NCBI GenBank assembly: GCA_002914845.1
Contig: JXTC01000003.1
Coordinates: 1,253,242 to 1,317,241, forward strand
Source of the DNA: Trema orientale
Taxonomy: Eukaryota > Streptophyta > Magnoliopsida > Rosales > Cannabaceae
Length of the DNA stretch: 64,000 nt
Direction of reading: 5' to 3'
In this document: positions 1 to 12,018 of the stretch, piece by piece
Layout: every line of letters starts with the position of its first letter
Position numbering within the stretch: the first letter of the stretch is position 1
The notes under the pieces: generated by a model
The model's database searches: none
What the model was told of the DNA's origin: nothing
What the model saw: only the letters and a program-made list of their open reading frames with translations
Position numbers and translations under genes: made by a program

Positions 1-1011
1 TGAGCACCGTATTAGCATCATGGGTTTATAGGTGGGGCTGTGGCCCCTCCATCGGTGTAGAGTCCATAAAACCCAGGCTGAGTTCTCTTCTGATTACCTC
101 CTTATTTTGGTAAGTGTAGGCGAGTCGGTTGCCCCCTATACTAGAAGGTGTAGGTAATTCGGTTGCCTCTCCAAGTTGACAGGTGTATGCAAAGCGGTTG
201 CCCCTCTAGATTTAGTAGGCAACACATGGGTGTCCCATCCGAGTATAGGTTTAGATGTCAGGCAGATTGTATAGCACACATAGTGACATCACCCTGATAT
301 CTATGATGAGAGGATGTGAGCTCATTAGTATGGATTGATTTATGTCATATGCTTATGAATTGATTAGTTTTAAATATTATTATATTTTCATATATATATA
401 TATACACAGAACAAAAGTTGGAAAAATAATATATATAGTTTGTAAATATGTTTTGGATTAAACTAACCACGCAGGAAACTCTCAATTACAAAAGATTTTT
501 AAATGAGGTAATTGTTTACCTACTGGGTATTTGATGCTCACCCCCTACCTTCCCTATTCAAGTGGTGTCCAGCGCAACCTCGGTGATCAATAGGATTAGG
601 AGGCCACTCTTCGAGAATAGTTCATTGTCTTAGTCATGTTGGAATCTTGGATTCAAGTTTGGTGTTTTGTTGTTACTTTTGGATTAAGCGGATTGAGTAG
701 CATTAACCAAGTATACTACCTTGAATTATGTTTGTAAACTCGATGTATGCCATATTAGTATTCGATACTTGAATGTAGATGATGATGCATGGACTTGAAC
801 TTGATTTATGTTTTCTAATTATTACTCAATTGATATTTAATGGCGCATACGAACTATGAAAAAGATTCACAGATTGAAATTCTAAATATTTTCTTAAAAT
901 GGATTATTTTATAAAATTAAAACTTTTTACACATTTTTATAACAAATCAAGGAATTTCTAATTTAAGTGAAATTCCCTTTCTGCCACTAACCCGATGTTT
1001 ATGTTGTGACA
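1..1011 (+). mobile_element. Gypsy LTR (plus-oriented), left end outside window
   Basis: This stretch is the reverse-complement counterpart of the LTR at 1279-10783 and of the LTR at 55511-57577. For example, the TGAGCACC start, the blocks of GGTTGCCCC-type repeats at 110-210 and the CTCACCCCCTACCTTCCC block at 538-557 all reappear inverted near 1860-2460 and 56200-56430. It ends in TGTTGTGACA at 1011, the usual CA terminus, followed by AGAAA. No internal coding part is visible, so it is a solo LTR or the LTR edge of an element lying to the left. Only the last kilobase is seen. Confidence 0.75.
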
Positions 1012-3726
1012 AGAAAGGTGTTCCATTATTTTTTTTTCCCATTAAGTCATTATTTTTTTATTTATGGATTTTAAGTCCTCATTCTTAGATTTGTATTTCA
1101 CATTAATCGCTTTAAATCTTTTTTGTCTAATGTTGCCGTTAATTAGCACTTGCCCCAAAGCATGCTCATCTCAGCAGGGATAAAATTCGAAATAAAAGAA
1201 AATTATTATTTAAAAAAAAGAGTTGTGTTATCCTTTTTGTTTAAGATAAATGTAAGAAATTGGAAATTATATGGTTTCTGTCATGACCGAGAATCCAAAA
1301 TCATGAGTTTTAGTAATTTTGAGTGTAAATAAAAATGAATAAAGGATTTCCGAAAATTTGGAGGAAACTAAGTACTTGAATTTTACATTATAGTCCTCAA
1401 ATCATTAGAAATTCAGTATTAAAAGGGGTCCCTCTTTAGTTTAGTTTATCACGGAAGAAACGTCAATTAAGGTTCAAGAAAATATAGTTGAGTCATTCAA
1501 AAACTTAGCTTAATAAAAATTTAGTGCTGAATAAATGAATTTCACAAATTTCGAATCCGAATGTCCAAAAATTATTTTACAGAGCTAATCATAATTCCAA
1601 GTACTTAAAATTTTGAAAATATACTCCTTAGGAACCATAGTGTCTCATTTATACACAAAATCCTCAAATAGTAGTAAAGATATCCTCATACATTTACTTA
1701 GCAAGGACAACAAATATGGGTGAACGATTAAACATGAAGAAAGAATAGAACAAGGTATAAGCACCAACCGAGGGGGGGGGGGGAATGGGGCCACAAGCGT
1801 AAGCCAATCGACTTACCTAGTCATCTAGACAAGTAACTCAAATGAACAACCACCTAAAAGGGAGGAAAATAGGGGTGAGCTCGAAGGCTCAGTAGAAAAA
1901 CTGTTACCTCATTTGAAAACCTTTTTAGTGATAGAGAGTCTCTACATACATTGTTTAATCTAAAACACCTTTGTAAAACTATATATATATATACATATAT
2001 ATAATAATTTCTAAAGTTGATAGTTCGTATATGTATATACATATATATACGAAAGCATGATACCCAAAATCAATTAGTCCACAAATACGTAATACAAATC
2101 TACTCGTACCCATGAGTTCACCACCTCTCATCAATGGAAACCAGGATATTGGCACTACGTGTACCATACAGCTTGCCTGACACCTAGTCCATACCTAGAG
2201 GGGACATCCGTATATCGCCTACCAAATCTGGAGAGGTGAACGCCTCGCCTACGCCTACCAACTTGGAGGGGTAACTGAATTGCCTACACCTGCCAACCTG
2301 GAGGGGAAACCGACTCGTCTATGCCTGCCAAAATGGGGAGGTAATCAGAAGAAAAATCCCACGCGAGTTCACAGACTTTGGACTCTTCACCGTTGGTAGG
2401 GCTATAATGCCACACTGTAAAAACCCAATGATGCTAACTTGGTGCTCATGTGTAATCTTATGACACGTGTACTCTGAACTGATGTGTAGAAATAACCATG
2501 CAGTAATTTAAGTTCAAATGATGCTCTGGTTTTTAATAAAATGGTTAATTAAATTTTATAGAAAAATAGGCAATATAACGGCCCTTTTTTAACATATCTA
2601 AAAATATCATATACTCAGAAAAGTCACATGGCAATCCAATATATATCATACAGTCCAATTCCATCACATATATACAAAACAGCTCTAAAATCACGTTTTT
2701 CATCATATGTAACATAAAGTAAATTTTATTCAAAAACTATATAAAACAGATGTAAATAAATCCCTACCTCACTAGAATAGCGATACCACACTACTGAACC
2801 TCGGGGTGTCGTTGGACGATCGTTCGGAGGGTTGGGAACCAATTCCAAGCCCTCGATCACTATATTAGGAAAAACTTACTTCTCAATGGAACTTCAAATC
2901 AACAAGCGGACCTTTCCATTGAATTCCTAGCACCGAAAATAGCTAGGTTAGACATGTAATTCGTCTAATTCAGGTATGGGCCGAAACTAGACCTGTGGCA
3001 TGTAAAACTAATACTGTCAAAATGGGTCGGGTCTAATGAGCTGGCCCACGGCCCAGTCAGGTAGCTCGCAGGCCGGCCCGGCTCGGCCCGGTAGAGATAG
3101 GCTTGGGCCCAGTCTGGCCTTATTCCCATGGTCGGGCTAGGCCTAACATTCTGAGCCCGCGGGCTGGGCCTAACATTCTGAGCCTGCGAGTCGTGCTGGC
3201 CCAGCCCGCCCTTTTTCTTTTTGTGAAATTAAAATCAGTTTTTTTATAATAAAAAATGGGCCTATGGGCCTAGGGTCCGTTACATCTTATGGCCTATGGC
3301 CCTTATGGGCCATTTTGGGGCATATAGCCGTTGGCCCCAACGGCTATTATAGCCGTTGCCCAACGACTATTTTCTTTTTTTTTTAATAAAAAAAAAACAA
3401 AAAAATCTTTAAGTTCTAAATTATAAATGCCTATTTTTCCCTCACCTATTCTTCACACAAACAACTCTCTTCTATCTTCATTCTCTCATTTCTCTATTAT
3501 TTTCTCAAATTCCCAATTTACATTCTCTAAATAATTATATAATTTAATAACTATTTAATATTAATAATTATAAAATTATAATCTATAGTTATATTCTCTA
3601 TTTCTATTTTTAAGCTTCAATTCTTCTAAGTTCCAACATCCAAGTATCCAAGTATCCAACTAAAATCCAAGTCAAAAGTCTACTCAAATCTCAATTCAAG
3701 GTAATTTCAATTTCTAAATTTTTTAA

Positions 3727-4141
3727 NNNNNNNNNNNNNNNNNNNNNNNNNNNNNNNNNNNNNNNNNNNNNNNNNNNNNNNNNNNNNNNNNNNNNNNNNN
3801 NNNNNNNNNNNNNNNNNNNNNNNNNNNNNNNNNNNNNNNNNNNNNNNNNNNNNNNNNNNNNNNNNNNNNNNNNNNNNNNNNNNNNNNNNNNNNNNNNNNN
3901 NNNNNNNNNNNNNNNNNNNNNNNNNNNNNNNNNNNNNNNNNNNNNNNNNNNNNNNNNNNNNNNNNNNNNNNNNNNNNNNNNNNNNNNNNNNNNNNNNNNN
4001 NNNNNNNNNNNNNNNNNNNNNNNNNNNNNNNNNNNNNNNNNNNNNNNNNNNNNNNNNNNNNNNNNNNNNNNNNNNNNNNNNNNNNNNNNNNNNNNNNNNN
4101 NNNNNNNNNNNNNNNNNNNNNNNNNNNNNNNNNNNNNNNNN
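3727..4141. other. Assembly gap of 415 N
   Basis: This is a run of N inside the 5' part of the hAT element. Open frames crossing it are artefacts. The left boundary of the LTR-like insert that ends at 7018 probably lies in it. Confidence 0.99.
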
Positions 4142-7018
4142 CTTTAAACAAAGCAACTGCATGGCATTTCTTGTTAAAAGTGTCTTTACAAAATGTACAA
4201 TTAAAAGAAGTTTTCACCAGTCTATTTTACCATCAGTGATAGTATTTACATTATACCAAAATATCTGAAACCGACAAAAAATGTCGCCCATAGGTCAAGC
4301 TCGTCCACATCTGTATGATCATGGTGACAAAAGGCAAGCCAGGCAATCAGCTAGTCAACACCAAAATGTGCCTCCTCATCTACATCACAAGACGAAAATG
4401 AGCTAAAGCACAGTAAGTAAAAACTACGCATGCTTACGTATGCTTTAAAATCCCATAAAGTTCCCATTGTACCCTTTTCTTTCTTAAACATTTGAGTCCA
4501 TATATTTTCCTTAAAAATTATTCATAGTTGGGCCCCTTAGCACACTGCTAGTCCCAAAAGTCGATAGGTCGTGATAACATTGGGCGGAAACTCTGGCCAA
4601 GAGTAAAAGTAAGGTGCGACCGTTGTGTGAGGTTTTTGAAAACTCCTTCCCTCATCAAAGGGGCATCCCGCACCGCGCTAATATTGTCCCGCTTCAACGA
4701 TACACATCATAAGATCCGCAAGTCCCGCTTCAACGGGAAAGTCTGCATCAACAGACTTACCTACCCAGCTTCGACAGACATCAATTGTACTTAAAACTTA
4801 TCTTATAAAATTGGTACAATGGTACTTACTTTCAAATACCTTGTAATAAAATTCTCAATTTGCATGCAAGATATGCCATGCACATGCCATTTTATAACTT
4901 TCAAGAATAAGTAAGTTTCACATAATGACATCTTTCATGTAGTTCTTGTGATGCAGTTGTAAGTTTTTACTTATCTCGTATCCTGAATAGAAATTATTAG
5001 TGGAAAGGGTCAATATCCTCTAAAAATTGGTGGGCTAATCACCTGTCATAAATTACTGTTATTCTAGATGCACATTTTGTCAAAAGAATACATCAAGATA
5101 CTTGAACAAGACCGAAATCAAAACTTTCACTAATTTAGGAAACTTGATCTTAAAATGATTTGGAAGTGTATAAATCACTTAGGGCACCTAATTGTCAATA
5201 ACTAGCTTTGAAAACCTGTTCAAAAGTATTAAAATATGAATACTAGTTCATTAGCACAAAAATTATCCAAAATGGCACATAATCTTGTAAAACTAGTCCA
5301 ATTGCCTCTAAATGGTGCCATTTCATTTTAAAAATATTTGGACAGCACCTCCCCTATTTCTAGAATATTCCCACATGATTAAAATCATGGTTTTAAACTT
5401 GTAATAATATTTCACAAGCCAATTCCCACATATACACATCAAAAGAAACATATAGGATAATATAAAAATACATTTGAAATCCTTTTCAGTTTTGACAAGT
5501 TTAAAACAATTTGTACACTTGTTTATGGCTACAAACAGCAACTAAGTTAATGGAATAAATAATAGAATACATGACATATCCATTACAAGGTTAGAAAATC
5601 AGATTACAAATATAGAAAACTTAATTTACTACACATAAAAACACTTAATTCCCTAAATAGCAAACTTTAGGGCTTTAGGCCTAACGTTAATCCTCCACTT
5701 AAATTTTATGTTTCCAGCAATATATAAGGACTCCTAGAACCATTATTCATCAAATAATAGCTTAAGTTTAAGAGCTAAAATAAAAGAAATTAACTATAAG
5801 TTCAAAATCTTACATAATGCTTACCTTGATTAGTTTGAGCTTTTTCTGAAGTTCTTACCTTCTACCTCCACCAAACTGATTTCTAAGGCTTAGAATTAGA
5901 TTTTAGGACTCAAGAGGACCTGAAGGAACCATTATTTAAGTGGTAGCAAATGGAGAATTGAAATTAAAGAAAAAGGCCTAGAAAGAAGAACTAGTAGAAT
6001 TACCTTGACTAGTTTTGATCTATCTTATTTTCTAGAGCTCCAATTTGAGTTCTACCACTTGGAAACTCTTGGAAATGGTTAAGAGAAGTTGAGAGAAGTC
6101 TAAAACTGAGTTAGAGAGTCTCAGGTCATGGTTGGAGAGAAAGGGAAAGCAAATGACCAGATTTGGTCCAAAAGTGATACTTAATGACTAAGAAATGGCA
6201 TAACTTAAATTCTAAGGGGTATTTTGGGTATTTTGCTCATTGCTTTCCATGTGTCCAGCTCTAAAACATCCTTAACATAGTCACCACATTGCTGGTCACT
6301 CCTATACACCCAAATGTAGACCAAAATGGTAAAACCTAGCTTAGGAAGTGAAATCTAATCATACTTTGACTTATGATCCTATATGGCCAATCTTATTGTA
6401 ATTTGGTGGAACCTAGCCCCATAACCAATCATTAAACATAAAAATAAGTCAATTGCACTCCAATTAACCTTGCAAACATAATATTAGCACTCAATTATTA
6501 GAATGCACAAAAAAGACATTACGCGATTAAGCTTAATCTAAGCTAGCTTAGTGCAACTAAATACGAATTAGTGTCCTGAATGCCACCTCGTGCTTACCTG
6601 GAGCCGACAAATAAAATGCTATAAATGAGTCCTAGACATTGAATTAAGCCTATTTGACGTGTTAAACACAGTGAATTCGGCTTCGAAGTGCGTGAAAATT
6701 ATATTTTACCGAAAAACTACTATTTGACCAAATTATCAACAAATATGATCTTAATGCATGTGCATATAGTATTGCTTTCATAATTATATTCTTTGCTCCT
6801 TTCATACACCAAGCTCTCTCTCTGAGGCTACTGAGCCTTTATACTGCATCGAGACACTTCGATAGGCATTAGTGTAATAACATGTATATAAATGCACCTA
6901 ACATAATAAATAAGCATGTTACTATGAAAGTGGTATTAATGAATTCTAGATACCTAATATGCAATTAGAATATGTTTATTATTGGCTTAGTATGCATGTG
7001 AGAATCTTGGGCACCACA
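4142..7018 (-). mobile_element. Probable LTR (Gypsy-like) remnant nested in the hAT
   Basis: This block breaks the hAT 5' leader and differs from it in character. Read on the minus strand it begins TGTGGTGCCCAAGATTCTC at 7018, a TG start plausible for an LTR, and AAATT follows at 7019. It contains short internal repeats (CCCGCTTCAACG at 4690-4735) and long non-coding AT-rich DNA, as LTRs do. No polyprotein domain is seen. The left end is hidden by the gap, so a matching target duplication cannot be tested. It is unrelated by eye to the Gypsy LTR family found elsewhere in the window. Confidence 0.45.
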
Positions 7019-7242
7019 AAATTGTTAATTTTCATTCAACTTAAATTTAAATTTAGTTAATGTAGTAAAATAGTAATATGTTAATTATTATTGTAATTAA
7101 ATTAGTTAGTGTAAAAATATGTTTAATGTTGAATTGTTAATTTTAATTTTAGTAAAATTTAAATTTAGTCAATGTAGTAAAATAATAATATGTTAAATAG
7201 TTAAGTTTCATTTTAATTAAATTTAGTTAATTAATGTAGGAT

Positions 7243-9385
7243 ATGAATATATCAAAGAATCTTCCTATTAATTTAGAGATGGATGTTAATGAGGAAGAAA
7301 AACAAATCCGCATAATGGAAGGGGGTGACCAAGTCTCCGAAATACAAAGTAATCCACATGCTAGTGGAAGTCATTCACAATTTCAAGATAGTTGTTCTCC
7401 CAGTGCAAGCACGACCTCAAAATCAAAACGTGTGAGGACAACTTCTATTGTATGGGACCACTTCGATATGGAATACCATGATGATGGCAATAACAACAAA
7501 ACAAAAATGGCAAAGTGCAAATATTGTAAGAAGTTATTCACCGCTAAACCATCTAGCAGTACCACCCACATCAAAAGACATCACGAAAAATATTTTCCCA
7601 AACATCAAGGTCCTCAAGGAGGTATGCAACCCACTCAATTAACACTTCAACTCAATAAGGATGGTTCGGTAAGTACTTGGAACTATGATTCTTTAGTTGC
7701 TAGGGAGTCATTAGTACATTTTATTACTTCAAAGGATTTGTCACTATCTATTGGTGAGTCCGATGAATATAAAGAACATATTAGACGATCATATCATCCA
7801 AATTTTAAAAAGGCTTCTAGGAATACTACTAGAAGTTATTTGCTTAAAGTTTATAAAAATATGCGCACCGAACTAACATCTGAAATACTTGCATTAAATT
7901 TTTGTATTGCATTGACATCTGATATTTGGGTATTCTAAACAAGATTATATTAGTGTAGTTGCCCATTATTGTGATGAAAAACGGATATTGCCAAAAAGAA
8001 TAATTGGTTTTAAAGTCGTTGATCAGAGGCATACTGCTGAAATTATCTGTGAAAGAATCTTAAATGTTATAAAAGAATATGGCATAATAAATCGCATTAT
8101 CTCTATCACTTTGGATAATGCTACGTCCAATACAAAGGCCATAAAATTACTTCAAAACTCGGTGCGCTCATACACGAGAGGAGTTTTATTATATCAACGT
8201 TGTGCATGCCATATAATCAACCTCATTATCAAATCAGGTATTGTAATACTATCTATATATATTGAAAATGTTCGAAATGCTATTACTTACATTCATGCTT
8301 ATAATCCTCGTATTGCTGAATTTAAAAAATATTGCGAAGCCGAAGGGTTACCTCCAAGAAAATTTCAACTTGATATGCCTGTAAGGTGGAATTTCATCTA
8401 TTTGATGTTAAAAAATGTAATGGCATATAAAAATACTATTACTGTGTTTTACATTTCAAAAATGGGTTCACTAAATTTAAAAGATGATGATTGGTTTATT
8501 TATGAAAAATTTGTACAATTTTTAGAAGTTTTTTATGATGCTACCGTTGCTTTATCCGGTGTTTATTATCCTACTTCTCCAATTATTTTATATCACATGT
8601 TTTTTATTGCGTTAATGTTTTCTAAAGAAAAATATGACCCTATATTTGGACCTATGATAATTAAAATGCAAGAAAGTTATTTGAAATATTGGTCCGAAAT
8701 TTCTTTATTATTTTCCTTTGCTTTTATTTTAGATCCTAGAGCTAAATTAAATGGTCTTTCTACTATTATTGGTCACATTAATGATGCTTTAGAATTAGAT
8801 TTTATACTCCAATATACTAATGCTCGTGATAAGTTTTTTGAACTATTTAGTATATATGAGGGTAAGTTTAGCAATACGAGTATGAGTCAACAAGAAATCC
8901 CACGACAAACCAAAGACCGATCAAAGAAGAAGTCTATCTGAACCTATATTCATGGGCGTGGGCCTGGCTCATCATCATCAAGTTCAAGTCAACAATTAGG
9001 TATATTACCAATAACAACGAATCCGCCGCAATCCTCGGAGCTTAACCAATATCTTAAGCTAGATTCCGACATCGACTGTGAAGATAAAAACTTCAAAATT
9101 TTGGAATGGTAGCAAAAGCGCCAAGGAAAATTTCTTGTGCTTTCACAATTAGCACGTGACATCTTAATTATTCCGGTGTCCACGGTTTCTTCGGAGTCCG
9201 CTTTTAGCACTACTGGGAGGATATTAGACGATCGAAGAACTTCGTTGACTCCTGAAATGGTTGAAGTGCTAACATGTGTTAAAGATTGGGAGTAAGCGGC
9301 GAAACGAAATCAACATACTATTCACAATGAAGAATTGACCGAAAACTTCAATAATTTGTACATGAACGACAATGATCAATTATGA
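7243..9385 (+). pseudogene. hAT transposase (BED zinc finger + hATC), frameshifted with three stops
   Basis: The N-terminal part (7243-7938) has a BED-type zinc finger: W-D-H-F around residue 72, then CKYC (CX2C) and HIKRHH. The RNase-H-like core follows (TSDIW near 7915; then LDNATSNT, CHIINLI, PVRWN). The C-terminal dimerisation motif SSESAFSTTGR, followed by DDRRTSLTP, lies at 9190-9255. One base appears lost near 7931, shifting the frame after DIWV. In-frame stops lie at about 8938 (TGA), 9110 (TAG where Trp is usual) and 9293 (TAA); the natural end looks to be TGA at 9383-9385, giving about 714 codons. This would have catalysed cut-and-paste of the surrounding element, but it cannot make intact transposase now. 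Confidence 0.85.
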
Positions 9386-9388
9386 TTA

Positions 9389-9838
9389 ATGAATAATGAA
9401 TTAATGATGAATTTGTTATTTTTCAAATATAATCTACTTTTTTTTTTCATCAACTTAAGTTATGTGTTATTTTTTAATTTTTATCATAAAAGTTGTAAAA
9501 TTATTTCTGATAAAAGCTTTATCACATATATATATAATTTGTTTTTTTTTAATTATTCAAATTCATTAAAAAGTTTATATTAAACCTTTCAAAAAAGAAA
9601 GGCCAACATGAGGTAGACAAAATTTTATCAATAAACTTGAATTTATTATTTTTCAAATTTAATTTACTTTTTTTTTTCATCAACTTATTACTTAAGTTAT
9701 GTATTATTTTTTAATTTTTATTATAAAACTTGTAAAATTATTTGTGATAAAAGTTTTTATCACATATTCACATATATAATTTTTTTAATTATTAAAATTC
9801 ATAAAAAAGTTTATTTAAAAACATTTCAAAAAAAAAAA
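9389..9838. repeat. Direct duplication in the hAT 3' region
   Basis: Roughly 9400-9600 and 9640-9838 are two imperfect copies of an AT-rich unit. They share a TTATTTTTCAAAT core, a poly-T run, CATCAACTTA, a TTTTTAATTTTTAT core and GATAAAAG, in the same order. They lie between the transposase gene and the GC-rich terminal block. A similar AT-rich triplication occurs upstream of the gene at 7030-7235 (AATGTAGTAAAATA repeated). Confidence 0.7.
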
Positions 9839-11285
9839 GCCAAAAAGCCGGCCGGAACGGCCGGCCCGCTTGGCCTGCTTTTGGCCCGGCCCGCATAGGG
9901 GGCCCGCCTGGGCCATAGGGTCGGGCTGGGCCTCCTCATCATGCATATAGGCCGGCCCGGCCCGCTTATTTAGACGGGTCGGGCCATCACTTGAAAATAC
10001 CCGTTGGCCCGGCTCATTTTGACAGCTTTATGTAAAATGAGGTAAATTCTGAGCCGTCTGATATTATTTTTCGTGCCAGTCACCAAACATAGTCATCATA
10101 TATGTCAATCTTCACCATTTCACGAGTACATTCTAAAAATGATATTAAAAACACGATCCAACGGTCCGATCGAAAAGTTAGCTCTTGAATCTCAAAGCTT
10201 AAACTACCCAACAATGGCAACTTTTAATTCGAGTAAAATAGAGTCATGAAATATATACTTGGAGATTCCTCTCGACGAGACGAATCCAACGAGCCCAAGA
10301 AAACCCCCTTAAAATGGCCCAGAACGACGCCGCAAATTCAAAAACCTCAGCGACTTCATATGGCATTTATCAGCAAACTCCAGCTTGTGGCTATTGGCGA
10401 CACGAGGAGTTGACGCTGGGTGGTGGTGGTAGTCGTCAGAGGCCGAAGGTGCAATGGTGGCACTTGGTGGTGGCAGTGGTGTTTGGTCAAAGAGAGAGGA
10501 AGAGAGAGAAAGGGATCGTGGGGGAAGGAGAGAGAAAGAAGAAAGGAAGGAAAATGGGGGCCCACATGGGTCTAGGAAAATGGGGGGCCACATGGGTCTA
10601 GTTGTGCAATTTTTCGAAATTATACTTTGGTCCGCCATTTTTCAAACTTCTTTCATTTTAGTCCTTCAAAAATTTGCATTTTGGTCCCCGCTTCCAAAAA
10701 ATTTTACAAATAAGTCTCCCTCTTATTAAATCCAAAAATTGGTAAAATTCCCAAATTACCCTATTAAAATCTGGGTTTTTACAGGTTCAATATGAATCTA
10801 TTTTGGTCAAAGTATTTACATATATTAAAGAGAGGTATATGAATATGTTGCCAAATTTACGAGACATATATTGCCAATTTTATGTTTTGTCATTCTAATT
10901 TTGTAGGACATATGTTACCAAAATTTTATATAATTCCAATATAGATCTAATTTAGTCTAAGTATTCATATACCTCTCTTCTAGATATATGAATACTTAGA
11001 CCATAGTAGATCCAAATTAGAACCATATAAAAGTTTCCAATTTCTTACCTCTATCTTGAATAAAAATGATAACTCAACTCTTTTTTAAAAATAATAATTC
11101 CCTCTTTGTTTCGAATTTAACCCATGCTAAGATGAGCACCTTTTGGGTAAGTACTAATTAACAGCAGTTTTGAACAAAAAAGATTAAAAAGCATTAACGT
11201 GAAATAAAAATATAAGAATAAGAACCTAAAATGTACAAATAAAAGAAGGGAGACTTAACTATAAAAAAAAAAAAAGCTATCAAAA

Positions 11286-11914
11286 ACACTTTCTTTTATA
11301 ACAGATTTAAAATTAGGGGACTTTAGGAGTTTTGCTTCAAAAAATTAAATTCAGAGTTAATTTTAGTGAATTATTCCGAGTTCAGAGAGTTTTTATATTA
11401 AAAAACCTTAATTTTATCCGGCATTTTGTTCTAAACGTACAAAACAAAAGGTGAAGATGATCAATGTGTTCACAACCTCTAATGTCTCAAAAGCAAGAGT
11501 TAACTTTTTCCTCAATACTTTAATGATGCAGGGCGGTTGTGTTGCTGTCGTTTTCTTTCTTTTAACAGATCTTTTGGAGTTTACAACTCTGATCATAATT
11601 AACACATCTAATATTTTAAGCATAGTTTTGAATGTTTCAATCCTGCCGTTTTCGGACCCTGATGACCGCTTGGAATAATTAACATAGGAATATGTATACT
11701 AATTACGAACATGAAAACGTACGTGAAGAAAGACACGGTTGCTTCAACCAGTAGGTTTTTTGAAGTACTAGTCGTTCTCAACCCGCAAATCAACATGCAG
11801 TCCACTTCTTTTATTATTATTTATTGTTTTTTTTAATGGTACAATGAGGTGCGACCGGCCATATTCTGTGTTTCTTTTTCTTCATGTTTTAATTTAAGTA
11901 TACATGTATATATG
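11286..11914. other. Intergenic DNA upstream of the first subtilase, with a block shared with 61.8 kb
   Basis: No gene is supported here. About 11445-11510 (GAAGATGATCAAT, CACAACCTCTAATG, TCAAAAG) resembles 61830-61880 upstream of the fourth subtilase copy (GAAGATGATCATT, CACAATCCCTCTAATG, TTCAAAAG). This suggests that 5' flanking DNA was duplicated along with the genes. The remainder is unremarkable AT-rich sequence. Confidence 0.5.
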
Positions 11915-11924
11915 TATATAAAAA
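11915..11924 (+). promoter_or_regulatory. Candidate TATA box of first subtilase gene
   Basis: TATATAAAAA lies about 95 bases before the ATG at 12019, a normal spacing for a plant promoter with a short leader. It is embedded in AT-rich DNA, so chance occurrence is possible. Confidence 0.35.
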
Positions 11925-12018
11925 TACAAGCATGCAGTCAGCCTTTCATCATGTACTAGTCCATTAATAAGCAAACTAATTAGTACGCAGTGCTACAATT
12001 ACTGTTTCAAAAGAAACA

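Larger units (their letters stand above)
3009..10030 (+). mobile_element. hAT superfamily DNA transposon, near full length but broken
   Basis: The inverted ends are TAATACTGTCAAAATG (3009) and CATTTTGACAGCTTTA (10030), sharing CTGTCAAAATG. The 8-bp flanks TGTAAAAC (3001-3008) and TGTAAAAT (10031-10038) are a target duplication with one mismatch, diagnostic of hAT. Subterminal blocks are crowded with GGCCCGGCC-type motifs (3040-3370 and 9845-10015), as in many plant hATs, and may bind transposase. A BED/hATC transposase gene lies at 7243-9385. The element sits inside a Gypsy LTR and itself holds an LTR-like insert (to 7018) and the assembly gap, which explains its unusual 7.0-kb length. Confidence 0.88.
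1279..10783 (-). mobile_element. Gypsy solo LTR, interrupted by the hAT element
   Basis: On the plus strand it runs from TGTCATGACC (1279) to GGGTTTTTACA (10783). The flanks GTTTC (1274-1278) and GGTTC (10784-10788) form a 4/5 match to a 5-bp target duplication. Removing the hAT at 3009-10030 and one TSD copy leaves an LTR of about 2.5 kb that aligns along its length with 30435-39500 and 55511-57577; the GACATGCAAAACGAGG region of the former spans the hAT site. No internal region is present, so it is a solo LTR. The family assignment comes from the linked integrase in the 55.5-60 kb copy. Open frames at 10309-10638 lie inside LTR sequence and are not genes. Confidence 0.8.
1012..11285. repeat. 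Long palindromic (foldback) element 1, split by LTR and hAT insertions
   Basis: The sequence at 1012-1278 is the inverted complement of roughly 11020-11285. The arm includes TAAGAAATTGGAAA, TTAATTAG(C/T)ACTT and TTTCAC(A/G)TTAAT, matched in order. The inner arms continue past the LTR: 10784-10848 (GGTTCAATATGAATCTA...AGAGAGGTATATGAATA) pairs with 10936-11023. The spacer is only about 90 bases (10849-10935). The LTR at 1279-10783 therefore sits inside the left arm, and the LTR ending at 1011 interrupts its outer part, so the true left end lies beyond the window. No coding sequence is visible. I infer a non-autonomous foldback or Mutator-like element. Confidence 0.7.

Noticed and set aside
3707-4217. 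Two minus-strand ORFs of 151 and 164 codons
   Set aside because: They consist almost wholly of N from the assembly gap.
10309-10729. Four overlapping ORFs on both strands, GC-rich
   Set aside because: They lie in LTR sequence; the equivalent stretches at 57088-57420 and 59491-59885 give unrelated frames, so no protein is conserved.
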